Source of the DNA: Phyllobacteriaceae bacterium
Lineage (GTDB): Bacteria; Pseudomonadota; Alphaproteobacteria; Rhizobiales; Rhizobiaceae
Length of the DNA: 64,000 nucleotides
Assembly (NCBI GenBank): GCA_016711085.1
Contig: JADJTR010000002.1
Coordinates: forward strand, 626,001 to 690,000
Direction: 5' to 3'
The translations under genes and the position numbers were made by a program. Position 1 is the stretch's first letter; the number at the start of each line of letters is the position of its first letter. This document shows, one piece after another, positions 33,378 through 42,363 of the stretch. The notes below the pieces were generated by a model that ran no database searches, was not told where the DNA came from, and saw nothing but the letters and a program-made list of their open reading frames with translations.

Positions 33378-35018
33378 ATGCGCTTTGCCGGCGACACCTT
33401 CGACGCCATCGTCCGCGATTTTTCCTGGGATTTGCCCGAGCTTTACAATATCGGCGTCGCCTGCTGCGACGATTGGGCGGTGCGCGAACCCGGCCGGGTG
33501 GCGCTGCGGCGCTGGCGCGACGACGGGCCGATGGCGGAAACGACCTATGGCGAGCTGGCCGAACTGTCGGACCGGCTGGCCAACGGGCTTTCGCGGCTGG
33601 GCGCATCGGCGGGCGACCGCGTCGCCATCGTGCTGCCGCAGCGCCTCGAAACCGTCGCGGCGCATCTGGCGATCTATAAATCGGCGATGATCGCCGTGCC
33701 GCTGGCGCGGCTGTTCCAGCCCGAGGCGCTCGAATACCGGCTGGCGCGGGCGGGCGTTTCCATCGTGGTGACCGACGCCGACGGCGCGGCGAAGATCCGC
33801 TTGATCCGGGAGCGCTTGCCGGAATTGCGCCATGTCGTCGTCATCGGCGATGGTGCGAACGCCGCCGAGACGGGGTTCGACGACCTGGTCGCTTCAACGT
33901 CTGCCGGTTTCACCGCGGCCGTTACGACGCCTGATACGCCGGCGCTGATCATTTTCACCTCCGGGACCACCGGTCCGCCGAAGGGCGCGCTGCACGGCCA
34001 CCGCGTCGTCATCGGCCATCTACCGGGGTTGATGACCCATCACGAGTTCATGCCCCAGCCCGGCGACATGGCGTGGACGCCTGCCGATTGGGCGTGGGCC
34101 GGCGGCCTGCTCAACATCCTTTTGCCCTGCCTGATGCTGGGCGTGCCGGTGGTTTATGGCGGGCTCGACCGGTTCGATCCCGAAAAGGCGTTCCGGTTGA
34201 TGAGCGAGGCCGGCGTGCGCAACGCTTTCATACCGCCAACGGCGCTGCGCCTGATGCGCACCGTCGAGGCGCCGGCCAGGCGTTTCGCGCTGACTCTGCG
34301 CACCGTCGGTTCGGGCGGAGAGAGCCTCGGCGCGGCGACGCACGAATGGGCGCAACGCGAACTCGGCCTTCGGGTCAATGAATTCTACGGCCAGACCGAG
34401 TGCAATCTGGTGCTCTCCTGTTTCGGCGCGGCCGGCGTGATGAAGGCGGGATCGATCGGCAAGGCGGTTCCCGGCCACGATGTCGCGGTGATCGACGACT
34501 CTGGCGGCGTTTGCCCGTCGGGCGTTCGCGGCGAAGTGGCGATAAGCCGGCCCGATCCGGTGATGTTTCTCGGCTATTGGCGGGACGAGGCGGCGACAGC
34601 CAAGAAATATCGCGGCGACTGGTTGCTGACCGGCGATCAGGCGGTGGTTGACGCGGAAGGGTATTACCAGTTCGTCGGTCGCGACGATGACATCATCAAC
34701 GTCGCCGGCTACCGAGTCGGGCCGGGCGAAATCGAGGACAGCCTCATCACCCATCCCGCCGTGCGCCTCGCCGCCGCCGTCGGCAAGCCGGATGCGCTGA
34801 AGGGCGAGATCGTCAAGGCCTATGTCGTGCTCGCCCCCGGCCATGAAGCGAGCGCGGCGCTTGCCGACGACATCCGCCGCCATGTCAAGGCGCGGCTTGC
34901 CGCCAACATCTATCCGCGCGAGGTGGAGTTCGTCGACGACATCCCGCTGACGACGACAGGCAAAGTCATCCGCCGGCTGTTTCGCGACAAGGCCAAGGCG
35001 GAAAGCCTCAGCGCCTGA
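33378..35018 (+). CDS. AMP-dependent acyl-CoA synthetase
   Basis: A 546-residue adenylate-forming enzyme that activates a carboxylic acid with ATP and transfers it to CoA. Motifs in order: IIFTSGTTGPPKGALHGH (phosphate loop), VNEFYGQTECN (adenine-binding YGQTE), the hinge-side GDWLLTGDQAVVDAEGYYQFVGRDDD, VAGYRVGPGEIED, and the C-terminal catalytic lysine in TTTGKVIRRLFR. The sequence resembles medium-chain (ACSM-like) and acetyl-CoA synthetase-like members; the acid is unknown. The ATG at 33378 gives a normal N-terminus beginning MRFAGDTFDAI; the frame upstream runs into the tRNA. It overlaps the convergent acyltransferase gene by 11 bases. Confidence 0.9.
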   Translation: MRFAGDTFDAIVRDFSWDLPELYNIGVACCDDWAVREPGRVALRRWRDDGPMAETTYGELAELSDRLANGLSRLGASAGDRVAIVLPQRLETVAAHLAIYKSAMIAVPLARLFQPEALEYRLARAGVSIVVTDADGAAKIRLIRERLPELRHVVVIGDGANAAETGFDDLVASTSAGFTAAVTTPDTPALIIFTSGTTGPPKGALHGHRVVIGHLPGLMTHHEFMPQPGDMAWTPADWAWAGGLLNILLPCLMLGVPVVYGGLDRFDPEKAFRLMSEAGVRNAFIPPTALRLMRTVEAPARRFALTLRTVGSGGESLGAATHEWAQRELGLRVNEFYGQTECNLVLSCFGAAGVMKAGSIGKAVPGHDVAVIDDSGGVCPSGVRGEVAISRPDPVMFLGYWRDEAATAKKYRGDWLLTGDQAVVDAEGYYQFVGRDDDIINVAGYRVGPGEIEDSLITHPAVRLAAAVGKPDALKGEIVKAYVVLAPGHEASAALADDIRRHVKARLAANIYPREVEFVDDIPLTTTGKVIRRLFRDKAKAESLSA

Positions 35019-36288
35019 CCAGATCGAGCAGCTTGTCGCGCATGCGCTTGGCGAAGGCGCGGGTCTCCGAATAAAGGTGGATCTGGGCCGCGGCCTGGCG
35101 GGCGGCGCGGTCGGCGGCCGGTGTCAGGCCGATGACCAGCGTTCCCATGCTTTCCCGTTCGCTCCACAGCCGGCTCATCACCGGGTGATCGGGCGTGGCG
35201 CATGAATCGGTCATGTCGATGTTGGGATCGTCGAGATGGGTGCGGGTCGCCTCCATCATCAACAGCGTGCCGGGCGAAAAGGCCGACAGATCTTCGTCGA
35301 ACGCGGTTTTCCAGGTGTGGGCGATGCCGGCGTCGATGAAGACGATCAGGCTCGCCACCGTGCGGCCGTCGAGCCGGAAGGAATGGATGCGCACCTTGTC
35401 CAGTTCGGCGAGGCTGTTGATGGCCTCGCGCGCGAAGGCGGCGCGATAGCGGTCGGACGCCATCGCCGAACGTTCGCGGCCTTTCCAGCCGGACTGCTCC
35501 AGCGACAGGAAATCTTCCAGCGCCTGGCGGACATCGTCGGCGCCGCGCGCCACCTCGTAGGCGAACTCGCCCTTCTCGGCGAGGCGGCGCTTGAGGCGGT
35601 TGAAATCGCGCCAATGATGGCCGCTCAGCGTCTGACGCAGATAGGCGTCGCCGTCGGCGACGCTTTGCAGGATCGGCCGGTCATAAAGCCCGACGGTCAG
35701 CACCGGCAGATTGCGGCCGATGGCGACGGTGCGCAACAGCCGCGCCACGGATCCGGAAAGCCGCATGTCGGGAAACACCGCGACCGAAGGCAGGCCGGTC
35801 GACGGCCGGGCGATCATGTCAAAAAAGTCTTCGATGACTCCGACCGGATCGTCGCGGTCGACCAGCGGAGCGCCGAGCGGACCGAAATGGCTCGACCAGG
35901 TGCGCAGGATCGACACGCCGAGCGGGATCGTCGGTCGTTCGACCGAAAACGGCATCAGGAAGCGCAGGCGGTTTTTCGCCTCGTCGCCGTCGCGGATGAC
36001 GGCGAGACGCACGTCGCGATCCTCAAGCCGCGGCATAGCGGGGGCGAGAAAGCGCGGATTGAAGAAGATGTTGGACTCGATCGCCCGCGCGGCGAGGAAA
36101 TCCAGTTCCTCGACAAGTTCGTAGCCGGCCGACGCGCCATAAATGGCGAGCTTGCGGGCCGGCCTCAAACTGCCGAAGGCCTCGATATCCGGCACCAGCG
36201 GGGCATCGGCGGCGAGTCCCGCCAGATCGGCGATCATCGGGCCGGCGGCGCTGCCGCTCAATTCCTCGATCAGGGGACTGGCCGCCAT
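35008..36288 (-). CDS. GNAT/FemAB-like acyltransferase (BioF2 domain)
   Basis: A 426-residue protein of the acetyltransferase-6 (BioF2-like) family, related to FemAB and exopolysaccharide-associated N-acyltransferases. The catalytic region reads SGHHWRDFNRLKRRLAEKG, then SLEQSGWKGRERSAM, VRIHSFRLDGRTVASLIVF and HTWKTAFDEDLSAFSPGTLL, the typical CoA/aminoacyl-binding sequence of this group. The acceptor is unknown; a cell-surface polysaccharide or lipid is plausible given its partner. Its ATG overlaps the stop of the upstream flippase gene by one base (TGATG), so the two form a coupled pair. Confidence 0.82.
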   Translation of the reverse strand: MAASPLIEELSGSAAGPMIADLAGLAADAPLVPDIEAFGSLRPARKLAIYGASAGYELVEELDFLAARAIESNIFFNPRFLAPAMPRLEDRDVRLAVIRDGDEAKNRLRFLMPFSVERPTIPLGVSILRTWSSHFGPLGAPLVDRDDPVGVIEDFFDMIARPSTGLPSVAVFPDMRLSGSVARLLRTVAIGRNLPVLTVGLYDRPILQSVADGDAYLRQTLSGHHWRDFNRLKRRLAEKGEFAYEVARGADDVRQALEDFLSLEQSGWKGRERSAMASDRYRAAFAREAINSLAELDKVRIHSFRLDGRTVASLIVFIDAGIAHTWKTAFDEDLSAFSPGTLLMMEATRTHLDDPNIDMTDSCATPDHPVMSRLWSERESMGTLVIGLTPAADRAARQAAAQIHLYSETRAFAKRMRDKLLDLVRR

Positions 36289-37715
36289 CACGCGTTTTCC
36301 CTGATCGCGCCGGGGGCGAGCACCGCCATCTGGAAGCCGAGCTTGCGCCAGACGGCGAAGCCCAGCGCCGTGGCCTCGAAGACCGTCGAAGCCGACAGGG
36401 CGATCACCGCGCCCCACAGACCGAAAAACGGGATGAGGCCGAAAGCCAGCGCCAGATAGATCGACAACGTCATGCCATAGATCACTGCGCAGACCTTTTG
36501 GTGGCCGCTCATGGTGAGCAGGCTTTCGGCCGGGCCGACCGAGGCGCGGGCGACGACGCCGATGACGAGGGCGAACAGCAACGGATATCCGGCCTCGAAA
36601 CCGGGGCCGAACAATTTGAGAATCGGCAGACCGAACAACAGGACGAACGCCGCCATCAACACCGACGGCCAGAAGGTCCAGCGGGCGGTTTCGCGGGCGA
36701 AGGCGGCGAGACCGGCGCGGTCGCCGCCATGGGCGTAGCGGGCGTAGCGCTGGGCGACGCCGGCCTTGACCGAGAAATAGACGAAATGAACGAGGGCCAG
36801 CGTCTTGGCGGTGGCGAAATAAACCGCGACCTCGTCGGGAGGCATGAAAGCGCCGACGACGAGAACGTCGGCGTTGGTCAGGAGGTAGATGAAACTCTCG
36901 ACGAAAAAGATCGGCATGGTAATGCCGATCCATTCGCCGAAGCGCCAGGCATAGGGGCCGGGCGGCACACGGCGGTCGGCGAAGGCGGTGACGCCGATCC
37001 ACTGGACGATCGTGGTGGCGTAGGTGGCGATGATGGCGGCGACCATCGCGGTTTCGGCGTTTGACGGATAACCGGAGGAAACGGCGATATCGAAGATCAG
37101 CAAAATCAGGACCGGCCGCACGATGTAGGTCGGCGACAGCGCCGCCACGGCCCAGGAATTGGCCCGGGCTATGCCCTGCAGCACATCCGACAGGGCGATC
37201 ATCGGCAACGTCACCATGGCGAGCAGGAAGGGCGCTACATAGTAGCTTTCGATGCGATCCTGAAACAGGATCACCGCGCCATAGCCGAGCGCGGCGATGA
37301 CGAGAGATGCGCCGGCGGAGAACAGCCGGCTGGCGAGCAGCGCGCCGCGCAATTCGGCGAACAGGCCTTTTTCGAGATATTCGGGAATGAAGCGAATGAT
37401 GGCGGTATGGGCGCCGAAGCAGGCGAGGCTGCCGGCGATGATCGAAAACACCCAGACCACGACAAAGACGCCGTATTCGAAACCGCCCATCCAGCGCGCC
37501 ATCAGCACCTGGCTGACGAAGGCGATGACGGCTGAAAAGATGCGGATGACGAAGGCGATCAACGACATGCGGCCGGCCTGGCCGCGCTCGCCCTGCGAAA
37601 AGAGGAGCCCGTCGACGCGGTCGAACAGCGGGCGCGCGCGGGCAGCCAGACCCTGCGGCAGCAGCCGCTCGGCTGTGGTCGCTGCGGAAAATCGCACTTT
37701 ACCCACCTCGGACAC
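36288..37715 (-). CDS. Oligosaccharide flippase family (Wzx-like) membrane protein
   Basis: A 475-residue membrane protein with 12-14 hydrophobic segments, preceded by a cytoplasmic N-terminus of about 50 residues. Polysaccharide-synthesis flippase features include FVSQVLMARWMGGFEYGVFVVVW in the first helices and YLLTNADVLVVGAFMPPDEVAVYFATAK in the middle, typical of Wzx/RfbX proteins that move lipid-linked sugars across the inner membrane. It is coupled to a FemAB-like acyltransferase. No glycosyltransferases, polymerase or chain-length regulator are next to it, so the glycan it handles must be made elsewhere. Confidence 0.85.
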   Translation of the reverse strand: MSEVGKVRFSAATTAERLLPQGLAARARPLFDRVDGLLFSQGERGQAGRMSLIAFVIRIFSAVIAFVSQVLMARWMGGFEYGVFVVVWVFSIIAGSLACFGAHTAIIRFIPEYLEKGLFAELRGALLASRLFSAGASLVIAALGYGAVILFQDRIESYYVAPFLLAMVTLPMIALSDVLQGIARANSWAVAALSPTYIVRPVLILLIFDIAVSSGYPSNAETAMVAAIIATYATTIVQWIGVTAFADRRVPPGPYAWRFGEWIGITMPIFFVESFIYLLTNADVLVVGAFMPPDEVAVYFATAKTLALVHFVYFSVKAGVAQRYARYAHGGDRAGLAAFARETARWTFWPSVLMAAFVLLFGLPILKLFGPGFEAGYPLLFALVIGVVARASVGPAESLLTMSGHQKVCAVIYGMTLSIYLALAFGLIPFFGLWGAVIALSASTVFEATALGFAVWRKLGFQMAVLAPGAIRENA

Positions 37716-38541
37716 GCATCTTTCGCGGTGACTCTAGACCGGGATGTTTTAAGAAACGGTTCGGGGGCGGGCGGGATTCGCGGGCATGCCTCCTCCTCGC
37801 CACGCCCCGTTTCCGGTCTGGCTTTTGGAGTTGCCGCCCCCTCATCCGGCCCTTCGGGCCACCTTCTCCCCGTTGGGGCGAAGGAAAGAGGCGGACGTCA
37901 GGGAAGACGGGCGGCCGAAGATCGCCTGTCTAAGTAGTGTGTGCGACCTTTCGGCCGCCCGTCCGGTGTTTTCGCCCCGGACTGTCGCCGTCGTCGGCGC
38001 ACGCAACGCCTCGGGCCGTCCTGAAGGGCCGGGACGCATGGCCCCGAAAAGTTGCAGACTTTTCGGACAAGGCCATGCGCCACTTTTCTTGGTGGCCGCG
38101 TTTCGCCTGCGGCGAACGCGGGCAGGGTCTCCGACCAGAGGGCCATGCCGTCGCCCTCCGGTTCCGCACCGTCCCCCCGCCCCGGTCCACCGGCTCATGA
38201 AACCGGGTTCCCTGTCGCGGGAGGCGAGGGAAGTATGGGGGGAGGTTTGGAGAGTGTGGATGGATTGACGAGGGCAGTAGGGAAAGGGCGCCAGGGCATT
38301 GAAAAGAGTGGGGAAAGGGTGGCGCACTTTCTCCCCGCAAAAGGGGGAGATCGGACCGCTTCATCTGCTTTGCCAATGGTCGAGGTCGGAGAAAAAGCGG
38401 AGCAATACCGCCATCGACTCTCCCCCATTTTGGGGAGGGGTTAGGGGTGGGGTAAATCCACATACGATTGCCCTGCCCCGAGGGGAGAGAAAAGGCCGGC
38501 GCGGCGTTTTCCACTCCCCCGATGCGGGGGAGAAAGCGCCC
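37716..38541. repeat. Gene-free stretch with a cluster of palindromic intergenic repeats
   Basis: No reading frame here looks coding. Instead there are at least five hairpin-forming repeats. At 37848-37884, GGCCCTTCGGGCC is followed by CCTTCTCCCCGTTGGGGCGAAGG-type symmetry. At 38036-38078, GCATGGCC/GGCCATGC flank CCGAAAAGT/ACTTTTCGG. Three CTCCCC...GGGGAG hairpins occur at about 38331-38348, 38419-38436 and 38513-38531. These sequence types recur many times between genes in Rhizobiales genomes as REP-like elements. The last hairpin sits just past the secA stop and could also slow transcription, though it lacks a T tract. Confidence 0.7.
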
Positions 38542-41259
38542 TCACGCAAATGCGCCGTGGCAGTGCTTGTACTTCTTGCCCGAGCCGCAGGGGCAGGCCT
38601 CGTTGCGGCCGATCTGGCCCCAGGTCGAGGGATCGGCCGGATCGCGGTCGGCGGCCGCGACAATGCGGGTTTCGGTCAGCACGGCGGCAAGAGCGCCTTC
38701 GCCGAAATCGTCCTCGCCGGTGGTGGCGTCGATGTGATGGCCTTCGCCGTCGACGACTTCGAGCGGCGGCTGCTCGCGCACCAGTTCGACGCGCATCAGC
38801 TGCGCCGTGACCGCCTGGCGCAGATTGCCGAGCATAGCCTGGAACATCTCGAAGGCTTCCGACTTGTACTCGTTCAGCGGATCGCGCTGGGCGTAGCCGC
38901 GGAAGCCGATGACCGAGCGCAGATGGTCGAGATTGACCAGATGCTCGCGCCAGAGATGGTCGAGCGTCTGCAGCAACACGGATTTCTCGACATAGGTGGT
39001 GACCTCGGGGCCGAAACGGCCGGAGCGCTCTGTCGCTTCTTTTTCGGCCGCGGCGGCAATGCGCGTGCGCAGTTCCTCCTCGGCCATGCCCTCCTCGGCC
39101 GCCCAGGCGTCGACCGGCAGGTCGAGATTGAGATAGGCGCGAACGCCTTCCTTGAGGCCCGCGACATCCCATTGCTCGGCATAGGCGTTTTCCGGGATGT
39201 GCTTGGCGACGAGATCGTCGATGACGTCGGCGCGCATTTCGGCGACGGTCTCGGCCAGATCCTCGCCATCCATCAGCTTGACGCGCTGGGCGAAGACGAC
39301 CTTGCGCTGGTCGTTGGAGACGTCGTCGTATTTCAGCAGGTTCTTGCGGATGTCGAAATTGCGCGCCTCGACCTTCTTCTGGGCCTTTTCCAGCGCCTTG
39401 TTGATCCAGGGATGGATGATGGCCTCGTCTTCCTTCAGGCCGAGCTTCTGCAGCATGCCGTCCATGCGCTCGGAGCCGAAGATGCGCATCAAATCGTCCT
39501 GGAGCGACAGGTAGAATTTCGAGCGGCCGGGATCGCCCTGGCGGCCGGAGCGGCCGCGCAGCTGGTTGTCGATGCGGCGGCTTTCGTGGCGTTCGGTGGC
39601 GAGCACATAGAGGCCGCCGGCGGCGAGCGCCTCCTCTTTCAGCCGCGCGATGTCGGCGCGGATCTCGGCCTCTTTCGCGTCGCGCTCGGGACCCGGCTCC
39701 ATGGCGCCGAGTTCGGCGGCGATGCGCATGTCGGCGTTGCCGCCGAGCTGGATGTCGGTGCCGCGGCCGGCCATGTTGGTGGCGATGGTGATGGCGCCGG
39801 GGCGGCCGGCCTGGGCGACGATGGCCGCCTCGCGCTCGTGGTGGCGGGCGTTCAGCACTTCGAAATCGGTGAAGCCCTCGGCGCGCAGGCGCTCGGCCAG
39901 CTGTTCGGACTTCTCGATCGAGGTGGTGCCGACCAGGATTGGCTGGCGCTTGGCGCTGGCGTCGCGGATTTCGCGGACGACGGCGCGCATCTTCTCCTCG
40001 ACGGTGCGATAGACCTCGTCATCCTCGTCGGCGCGCTTGACCGGCAAATTGGTTGGAATGTCGGTGACGTCGAGATTGTAGATGTTGCCGAATTCTTCCG
40101 CCTCGGTCATCGCCGTGCCGGTCATGCCCGACAATTTGGCGTACATGCGGAAATAATTCTGGAAGGTGATGGAGGCGAGCGTCTGGTTCTCGGGCTGGAT
40201 CTGGACGTGCTCCTTGGCCTCCAGCGCCTGGTGCAGGCCTTCCGAATAGCGGCGGCCCGGCATCATGCGGCCGGTGAACTCGTCGATGATGACGATCTCG
40301 CCGTTGCGGACGATGTAATCCTTGTCGCGGGTGAACAGCGCGTGCGCCTTCAGCGCGTTGTTGGCATGATGGACGAGGGCGACATTCTCGATGTCGTAGA
40401 GCGAGGCGCCCTTGAGCAGGCCGGCGTCGCGCAACAGGCCTTCCATGGCCTCGGTGCCGTCCTCGGTGAAGACGGCGGTGCGGTTCTTCTCGTCGATGTC
40501 GAACAAGGCGCGATCGAAGCCGCGGACCATGGCGTCGACGGTGTTGTACATGTCGGAACGGTCGTCGAGCGGCCCGGAAATGATCAGCGGCGTGCGCGCC
40601 TCGTCGATCAGGATGGAATCCACCTCGTCGACGATGGCGTAATTGTGGCCGCGCTGGACCATCTGGGCGCGCTCGTACTTCATGTTGTCGCGCAGATAGT
40701 CGAAGCCGAGCTCGTTGTTGGTGGCGTAGGTGACGTCACAGGCATAGGCGAGGCGGCGCTCCTCGTCGGACAGGCCATGGACGATGACGCCGACGGAGAG
40801 GCCGAGGAAGCCGTAGACGCGGCCCATCCACTCGGCGTCGCGCTTGGCGAGGTAGTCGTTGACGGTGACGACGTGGACGCCCTTGCCCGACAGCGCGTTC
40901 AGATAGACGGGCAGGGTGGCGACCAGCGTCTTGCCTTCGCCGGTGCGCATCTCGGCGATGCCGCCGCCATGCAGGATCATGCCGCCGATCAGCTGGACAT
41001 CGAACGGGCGCAAGCCGAGCGCGCGTCTGGCGGCCTCGCGCACGACGGCGAAGGCGGGGACGAGCAGATCGTCGAGCGACGCGCCTTCGGCGAGCTTGGC
41101 GCGGAATTCGGCCGTCCTGGCGCGCAGCGCCTCATCGGACAACGCCGCCATTTCGGGCTCCAGGGCGTTGATGGCGTCGACCTTGGGGCGAAGTTTCTTG
41201 ACGCGGCGATCGTTCGCCGAACCGAAAAGGGCGCGGGCAATGCCGCCGAGACTGACCAT
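38542..41259 (-). CDS. secA: Preprotein translocase ATPase SecA
   Basis: The motor of the Sec pathway, pushing unfolded proteins through SecYEG. The 905-residue protein has Walker A MRTGEGKTLVA (residues 104-114), VTVNDYLAKRDAEWM, the DEAD-like IVDEVDSILIDEART, the preprotein-binding domain, and TNMAGRGTDIQLGG with SGRQGDPGRSKFYLSLQD in the second nucleotide fold. The zinc-binding tail CPCGSGKKYKHCHG (Cys889, Cys891, Cys900, His901) binds SecB and lipids. The start at MVSLGGIARALFG is chosen because SecA proteins begin there; the open frame extends 55 codons upstream through the promoter. Intact along its whole length. Confidence 0.97.
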   Translation of the reverse strand: MVSLGGIARALFGSANDRRVKKLRPKVDAINALEPEMAALSDEALRARTAEFRAKLAEGASLDDLLVPAFAVVREAARRALGLRPFDVQLIGGMILHGGGIAEMRTGEGKTLVATLPVYLNALSGKGVHVVTVNDYLAKRDAEWMGRVYGFLGLSVGVIVHGLSDEERRLAYACDVTYATNNELGFDYLRDNMKYERAQMVQRGHNYAIVDEVDSILIDEARTPLIISGPLDDRSDMYNTVDAMVRGFDRALFDIDEKNRTAVFTEDGTEAMEGLLRDAGLLKGASLYDIENVALVHHANNALKAHALFTRDKDYIVRNGEIVIIDEFTGRMMPGRRYSEGLHQALEAKEHVQIQPENQTLASITFQNYFRMYAKLSGMTGTAMTEAEEFGNIYNLDVTDIPTNLPVKRADEDDEVYRTVEEKMRAVVREIRDASAKRQPILVGTTSIEKSEQLAERLRAEGFTDFEVLNARHHEREAAIVAQAGRPGAITIATNMAGRGTDIQLGGNADMRIAAELGAMEPGPERDAKEAEIRADIARLKEEALAAGGLYVLATERHESRRIDNQLRGRSGRQGDPGRSKFYLSLQDDLMRIFGSERMDGMLQKLGLKEDEAIIHPWINKALEKAQKKVEARNFDIRKNLLKYDDVSNDQRKVVFAQRVKLMDGEDLAETVAEMRADVIDDLVAKHIPENAYAEQWDVAGLKEGVRAYLNLDLPVDAWAAEEGMAEEELRTRIAAAAEKEATERSGRFGPEVTTYVEKSVLLQTLDHLWREHLVNLDHLRSVIGFRGYAQRDPLNEYKSEAFEMFQAMLGNLRQAVTAQLMRVELVREQPPLEVVDGEGHHIDATTGEDDFGEGALAAVLTETRIVAAADRDPADPSTWGQIGRNEACPCGSGKKYKHCHGAFA

Positions 41260-41380
41260 GAAGTCGGGCCTTTCGAAGCCTTGGCCGGCGCAGACCGCCG
41301 GTCGACCGGGTTGTCCGGTTCGAGGTGCGCAAAACGTCCGATTCGCCGGGGAAAACGGTTCTGGACGCAAAGTCGCTGGA

Positions 41381-41409
41381 CAGATAAGAGGGGGTCCCCG
41401 CGATGTCAA
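41381..41409 (-). promoter_or_regulatory. Sigma-70 promoter of secA
   Basis: On the minus strand a perfect TTGACA (41409-41404) is followed after 17 bases by TATCTG (41386-41381). Transcription would start about 115 bases before the secA ATG, leaving a leader long enough for translational control, as known for secA in enterobacteria. Confidence 0.75.
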
Positions 41410-41493
41410 CGTCGGCAAAGTCACGCCGCGATGACACGTTTTTCACCGCTGGCGCCATAGGAAACCGGCGGAACGATCAATCCGGAGCTTTCG

Positions 41494-42345
41494 ATGCATC
41501 GCCTTTTCCGCCTTCTGCCGTTCGCCGTCGCCCTCGTTTTCGCCGCGCCGGCGGCGCGCGCCGCCGACGACACCGTCGTCGCCACCGTCAATGGCCAGCC
41601 CGTGACCGAAGGCGAACTCACCGCGATCCAGACCGAACTGGAAAGCGCTTTCGACAAGATTCCGGAAGACAAGAAGATGGCGGCCGCGCTTTCGGCGCTG
41701 ATCGAAATCCGCCTGATGGTCGAGGATGCGACGAAGCAGGGGATCGACAAGAAACCGGCGCTCGCCCGCAAGATCGCCCTGCTGAGGGAACGCGCGCTGC
41801 ACGCCGCCTATATCGAGGACCAGGTGGCGGGCAAGGTGACGGAAGAGGAAATCCGCGCCCGCTACGACAAGGAGATCGCCGCCGCCCCGCCGGTCAACGA
41901 AGTGCGCGCCAGCCACATTCTCGTCGATGAAAAGGCCAAGGCCGACGAGATCATCAAGAAACTCAACGAAGGCGCCGATTTCGCCGCGCTCGCCAAGGAA
42001 AACTCCAAGGACGGATCGGCGGCCGAGGGCGGCGACCTCGGTTTCTTCGGGCCCGGACGCATGGTGCCGGAATTCGAAAAAGCGGCCTTCGCGCTCGAGG
42101 TCGGCGCCTACACCAAGGAAGCGGTGCAGTCGCAATTCGGCTGGCACGTCATCAAGGTGACCGACAAGCGCCAGCAGGTGCCGCCGCCCTACGATCAGGT
42201 CAAGGAGCAGGTGAAAGGCGCGATCATCACCGAAAAATACTTCGCCCTGGTCAAATCGATGCGCGAAGGGGCCAAGATCGAGGTGCCGGACGCGGCGCTG
42301 AAAGCGGGGCTCGACGAGATCGAGGCGCAAAAGGCCAAGCAATAG
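41494..42345 (+). CDS. Periplasmic parvulin-type peptidyl-prolyl isomerase
   Basis: A 283-residue exported folding factor. The signal peptide MHRLFRLLPFAVALVFAAPA ends near ARA (residue 23). A helical chaperone segment resembling the SurA N-domain follows (VVATVNGQPVTEGELTAI onward). The rotamase domain, about residues 135-225, contains VRASHILVDEKAKADEII, FAALAKENSKDGSAAEGGDLGFF and FGWHVIKV, the canonical parvulin blocks. It is divergent from secA, so protein export and folding genes sit back to back. Likely acts on outer-membrane or periplasmic clients. Confidence 0.92.
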   Translation: MHRLFRLLPFAVALVFAAPAARAADDTVVATVNGQPVTEGELTAIQTELESAFDKIPEDKKMAAALSALIEIRLMVEDATKQGIDKKPALARKIALLRERALHAAYIEDQVAGKVTEEEIRARYDKEIAAAPPVNEVRASHILVDEKAKADEIIKKLNEGADFAALAKENSKDGSAAEGGDLGFFGPGRMVPEFEKAAFALEVGAYTKEAVQSQFGWHVIKVTDKRQQVPPPYDQVKEQVKGAIITEKYFALVKSMREGAKIEVPDAALKAGLDEIEAQKAKQ

Positions 42346-42363
42346 GGGCGACGCCAAATCCGG

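Noticed and set aside
37716..38541. Possible small genes in the repeat-rich gap
   Set aside because: All frames show biased, repetitive composition with no conserved motif or good ribosome site. Palindromes explain the sequence better.
38299..41460. A plus-strand open frame of over 1000 codons opposite secA
   Set aside because: It is the codon-position shadow of secA. The product has repetitive Gly/Asp/Leu/Ala composition and no recognisable family.
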